From the NCBI RefSeq assembly GCF_902635505.1, contig NC_045431.1, positions 66,877,501 to 66,941,500 of the forward strand: 64,000 bases of DNA, given 5' to 3'. Under the pieces are notes generated by a model. The model did not search any database. It was not told the DNA's origin and saw nothing but the letters and a program-made list of their open reading frames with translations. Numbering within the stretch: position 1 is the first letter of the stretch; every line of letters starts with the position of its first letter. Source of the stretch: Sarcophilus harrisii. Lineage: Eukaryota > Chordata > Mammalia > Dasyuromorphia > Dasyuridae. Shown in pieces: positions 60,271 through 64,000 of this stretch. A program made the translations under genes and the position numbers.

Positions 60271-60454
60271 AATAGCAAGTACTCCTGCTCTCAGGATTTA
60301 AAGACCAAAATTGTAATAAAGTACTTTTTGTTCCCAGGACAACAATAATAAGAAATTTGCCTTCAATTTGTACTGGGGAGAACTATTAGCTCAACCAGAA
60401 TGCAGCCCCGACATGTGGTACTTTTTTTTCCTTGTTTTAAAAACATATTCTCAT

Positions 60455-60640
60455 TAGCTAGGTGCTACAGAGACAGAATCACATTGTTGGTCTTGGAATC
60501 AAGAAGGCTTGGGTTTAAAGTCTTGATTTTGACATATAAGTATCCAAGTGGTATGGACACTTCTCCACTGATGAGAAAAGCAGATGCAGCTTTGTCCACA
60601 ATCAAAGAGTTAAGCCATCCTAGTTCCAGGGTCAACTTCC
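60455..60640 (+). mobile_element. CORE-SINE fragment (sense)
   Basis: 'cattagctaggtgctacaga', 'gtcttggaatcaagaaggct' and 'gggtttaaagtcttgatttt' are the tRNA-derived head in sense. Confidence 0.5.
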
Positions 60641-61280
60641 TGCATACCATATTATACTGTAGAATTTAGTTTTCTACAAAGAATATCTATGAAATTCATA
60701 TCCTTAAGCCAATGATATATAAGGGCAGGGATTAATAGGCACAATTTTACTAAGAAGTTTCAAAAACTCATCTAGTTTGTAACAAAAGATATCTTAGATG
60801 TTGGTAATAAATTTATTTAACTGGATTTGCAAAATAATAGTATGAATATAAGTAATATCTCTGGCCAACAAACTTTCTGAAACAAAACCATATTCTGGCA
60901 TCCAATGAGGTTAACATTTATGTCTTTCATTCACCCTGGAGGCTATTTTTATCAGAATCGCATCTAAAACTGACTTGACAATGGATGGAGATAGGAGGGT
61001 ACTGTTAATAACTTCAGCTGCTTTTCAGACATTGCTCAGCAAAAATTTAATTTATTAATTTTAATGTGCTGAGTGAGCATTTTGCATTCTGCGCTAGTGA
61101 ATAGCACAGACATATACTATTCTTAAGGCCAGCAAGACATTAGCTTGTAAGTCATTCTCCTCACAATTTTTCTTTAAATGACTACTCAGGGATTCTACCC
61201 TCTGGCTCTGAAAATCAAGGGATCAGATCTTAACAAAATTGGCATGTTAGGGAGAAGGGCACCTCTTTGAGAAATGAAGT
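60641..61280. other. Low-repeat stretch, possible conserved non-coding DNA
   Basis: No repeat was recognised. At about 61010-61100 there is an E-box-like CAGCTG, 'ttaatttattaattttaatg' and an inverted pair TGCTCAGCA / TGCTGAGTGAGCA. Judged on appearance only. Confidence 0.25.
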
Positions 61281-61289
61281 TATGATCTA

Positions 61290-61450
61290 GGAGGAAGAAA
61301 ATAGCTCATTGAAAGAAAGGATGTGATGTTGGGCAAGAACAGATGTGATCTAGACACGGCTTTGCCACTAAGTGACAGATTACTTGGTCTGATTTTCAAT
61401 TTCCTATCAGTAAAATGAAAATATTGGTCTATTATAATCTTACAGTTAGT
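61290..61450 (+). mobile_element. MIR-type SINE (sense)
   Basis: 'aagaacagatgtgatctaga', 'gccactaagtgacagattac' and 'tttcctatcagtaaaatgaa' are in MIR order. Confidence 0.55.
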
Positions 61451-61634
61451 ACTATAATATCTATACAACCCTCAAAATCACCTGGGGTAACTTTAGCTCA
61501 GAATCAAGGTAGTTGTGCCTGATCAGTTATCTGGATATACTTCCCTCCATGTTATTATCAAAGATTTTTCTTAGGATAGACTATGGCTAATTATACCAAA
61601 CACAGTGGTGCTAAATTGTACTTATCTTGCTAGT

Positions 61635-62005
61635 CCAGTGATGCTTAAATTGGCATCTCTGAACTTGTTAAAATATTCTGAGAGTTATATTTCAATATCA
61701 TTGATTTTGTTTATAATGTGATGCATTTTATTTTATGCACTAAAAAACAGTAGTCTGACAAGGGGGTCAAATCCATAGGCTATACCAGCCAGCCAAAGGA
61801 ATCCATGTCCCCAAAATAATCAAGAACCCTTGTGCTAATCCAATGAATCCCACAAAAAAATTCCAAAGAGGGGGAAGTTTTGCTCTTATTTATGAAATTA
61901 TTAATTTTAATTCATTTATTAAATTTATTTTTTCATTTATTCTGAGAAAGAGCCCTTAGACTTCCCCAGCCTGTCAAAAGGGTGAACGACATGATAACCA
62001 TTATG
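61635..62005. mobile_element. Two hAT-like remnants side by side
   Basis: About 61635-61812 has 'gcttaaattggcatctctga', 'tctgacaagggggtcaaatc' and 'cataggctataccagcc'. About 61870-62005 has 'ttattctgagaaagagccct', 'tagacttccccagcctgtca' and 'aaagggtgaacgacatgata'. Both repeat the 3' block of the family at 25935-26122. Confidence 0.5.
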
Positions 62006-62329
62006 TTCTACAGGTGGATATTTTAGAGCCAAACTCTTCGTGTGGTTTAAAATAAATTAGTGCTCAAAACTCTAATTAGCCTGTTGTATTAACATTGACA
62101 TTATTTAACAGCCTGACCTAGGTATACTATATGCCCTGAATCCTTCATACCCTTCTTCCTCAGACTGAGACAGTGGAGTCTATATATTAGCTTCAGAATA
62201 TAAGGATATTCCATGTTCTCTTTGGTACAACTGGTATAAATGTCCCGTTGTGAAAGGAATTTCAAACATGGAGATGACAGGGGAAGGATAAATTCTCAAG
62301 GTGCAAGGCTCTACATGGATCTCTTGCCT

Positions 62330-62585
62330 ACAGAATCTGTTTCCTTATCTGCCATCATCTTTAACAGCAAGATGAGACAGAGCAATCAGATCCTCAGCAT
62401 CAAACTCTCCTGATGACAATGCTTCTGACTGGGAGCAATGGCTGAAAAATTGGCAGAGTTTTATCAAAGCTATGTATGAAGCTGCTTCCAGCATGCTACC
62501 CATCTGTGGTTTCCCAGGGAATCTCAGCTGGGACATCTCTGCTGTGGAACTGCCTATGTTGTCATTTCTACAAACACCAATAAAC
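62330..62585 (+). pseudogene. Possible decayed coding segment
   Basis: One plus frame reads without a stop from a point near 62375 to a TAA near 62585, with a rather protein-like composition: SPDDNASDWEQWLKNWQSF, then IKAMYEAASSMLPICGF, then PGNLSWDISAVELPM. One in-frame TGA lies just upstream, at about 62372. No family is recognised and no clear splice sites were found. It could be a processed-copy remnant or chance. The minus-strand frame at 62345-62536 overlaps it and looks less convincing. Confidence 0.2.
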
Positions 62586-63124
62586 TAACAAGTAACTGCA
62601 GAATCTGTCTAAGAAGTCTTCTGTTTGGGGGTCTGCTCTTTTCAGAGAGGAGGAAATTTGGTAATATGGGTTTCTGGTTCTTTGGCTTTAGTCCCTTAAT
62701 ATCCTTGACTGAGACACTATAATGTTTGCTCTAGCTCTGGAAATAACATTCTACACTGGCTCCTTCCCCAATTCCCTCTCCTTCTCAAAAGTATAAGGAT
62801 TATACTAAACTAGAACATTTAAGCTTAAATTCATTTAAAAGGAAGCTCCTTAAATATTTTAAACACCTAATTTATTGAAATGATATTTACTATTATGTGG
62901 GAGAAATTTCAAGACAATAAAAAATCTGAATGGCAGATAACACATGATATGCAACCATATTATGCAATGAGTGGAATGATCACCATATAAAGCACTGGCT
63001 GAGCCTGGGTCACTGCTTTGAAATGAAAGGACAATTATTTACTTGAACCAAATGCTTATCCACTATAATAAAAGTTCAGTTAAAACCCCAATGAATCAAT
63101 TGTTTTTTGCATTGGTAGGAGCTA

Positions 63125-63510
63125 CACAAGAGAACCGCAGAATTTCAGAGTTGCATGGGATATTAGGGGGTATCTAGTACCAACACAAACCTGAAAGAGG
63201 ATTCTATCCTTTTTCCATTCTTGACAAATGGCAAGCTATCCTTTTCCTGAAAATTTCTAATCAGAAGAATTCTACTTCCCAAGATAATTTATTTGGAGAA
63301 ATATCATCATTACAATGCTAGGATTTCATTTAAACTTCTGATATCTGTTCTGCCTTTTGATAGCAAGCAGGTCTATTCTCTCTTCCATATGATGGCCTTT
63401 TTAAATATTTGAAGATCAATCATCTCATTCACCTCCTAATCCCCACTGATTCTTCTCTTCTGTAAACTAAATATCCTTCAAACAATCCAGATGTGGTCCA
63501 AGCCGAGTAG
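63125..63510 (-). mobile_element. L3/CR1 3' end (antisense)
   Basis: 'agaatttcagagttgcatgg', 'tgacaaatggcaagctatcc', 'tttaaatatttgaagatcaa' and 'gattcttctcttctgtaaac' follow the antisense order of L3/CR1 (the 'gtcttctcttctccaggcta'-type block is diagnostic). Confidence 0.6.
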
Positions 63511-63869
63511 AGTATTAGCAATAGGACTCAAATATTCAAAGGGATTAGTGATTTATCAGCTTGGATGTTCCCTGTAGTTCCAAATTGAAACTTGTGTCTC
63601 CCCGTCCTGTGTGACTTTTCCGTGCCTTCCCCAAAATTCACACCAAATGGTCTGAGAACATTCTTTGCTTTCTCTTGACATTACAGGATTACTTAAGAAA
63701 CACTTGGGGGAACTATTTATTACATTACGCTTTTATCATGACCAGCCCATCTTTTTTGATTGCAGTGGAACTGTAATTTCATTATTCCTGGAATTTATCC
63801 CTCCCAAAGCAGTCCCTAATTGCACTGATGGGGTCAGATCTTTCTCCTCCCTCCTCCATTCTCCTTCTG

Positions 63870-63965
63870 TCCATTTTCTCTATCTTTATCTATATGTGTG
63901 TGTATTGTGTTTATGTCTCTATTTTTTGTCCTTGTCTGTTTGTCCATCTCTCTGTATAAATGTCC
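63870..63965. repeat. Pyrimidine-rich low-complexity tract
   Basis: CTAT/GTGT/CTGT-rich sequence with no unit structure. The plus-strand frame across it (63665-63997) has no known domain. Confidence 0.6.
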
Positions 63966-64000
63966 AGAAAAGGAAAAGGACAGACCATGTATTGTGAGTA

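Noticed and set aside
59661-60348. Long open frames (up to 205 codons minus strand, 136 plus strand) across the purine tract
   Set aside because: They consist of Ser/Leu/Phe or Arg/Glu repeats translated from a simple-sequence satellite. Several frames are open at once on both strands, which is typical of microsatellites.
1-64000. tRNA, rRNA or snRNA genes, CRISPR arrays, bacterial operons
   Set aside because: None was found. The tRNA-like segments belong to SINEs, and the repeats lack the regular spacing of CRISPR arrays.

Overview
This window looks like intergenic or intronic DNA from a marsupial (metatherian) nuclear genome. The evidence is the repeat content: divergent L1 3' ends of a type I associate with marsupials, many tRNA-derived CORE-SINEs, SINEs with an RTE-like tail, two short tRNA-SINEs of the kind common in marsupials, old L2 and L3/CR1 fragments, and long compound microsatellites. 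The DNA is AT-rich, shows no CpG island, and carries no bacterial-type coding. Repeat names are by recognition, since no database was available, and the species cannot be fixed from sequence alone.

Layout. 0.4-17.2 kb: old L1 fragments in both orientations, L2 pieces and many SINEs, with a 230-250 bp tandem duplication at 6.2-6.65 kb and a purine-rich satellite near 12 kb. 17.2-30 kb: lower repeat density. It holds the only candidate host coding exon, on the minus strand at 29565-29739: a splice acceptor, about 57 codons ending in a hydrophobic tail, then a stop. Two AATAAA signals lie downstream, near 28.32 kb and 20.88 kb, so much of 20.9-29.6 kb may be 3' UTR. 30-37.6 kb: an L2-rich block, then two L1 3' ends. 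37.8-51.3 kb: mixed SINE, L2, an LTR-like fossil and microsatellite DNA, including an insertion with an 11-bp target duplication nested inside an L2. 51.7-59 kb: the most structured part. It has a 38-bp-arm hairpin, a large inverted repeat (arms about 280 bp, spacer 800 bp), a degenerate tandem array with a distant copy, and a recent-looking L1 (56859-58419). That L1 is truncated at both ends yet flanked by a perfect 18-bp target duplication. 59-64 kb: a long purine tract, SINEs, hAT-like remnants and an antisense L3/CR1.

I found no operon, toxin, CRISPR or new enzyme system. The strongest items for follow-up are the doubly truncated L1, the large inverted repeat, the tandem array with its displaced copy, and the unidentified membrane-tail exon. 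Most short open frames here are microsatellite or repeat artefacts and are left out.
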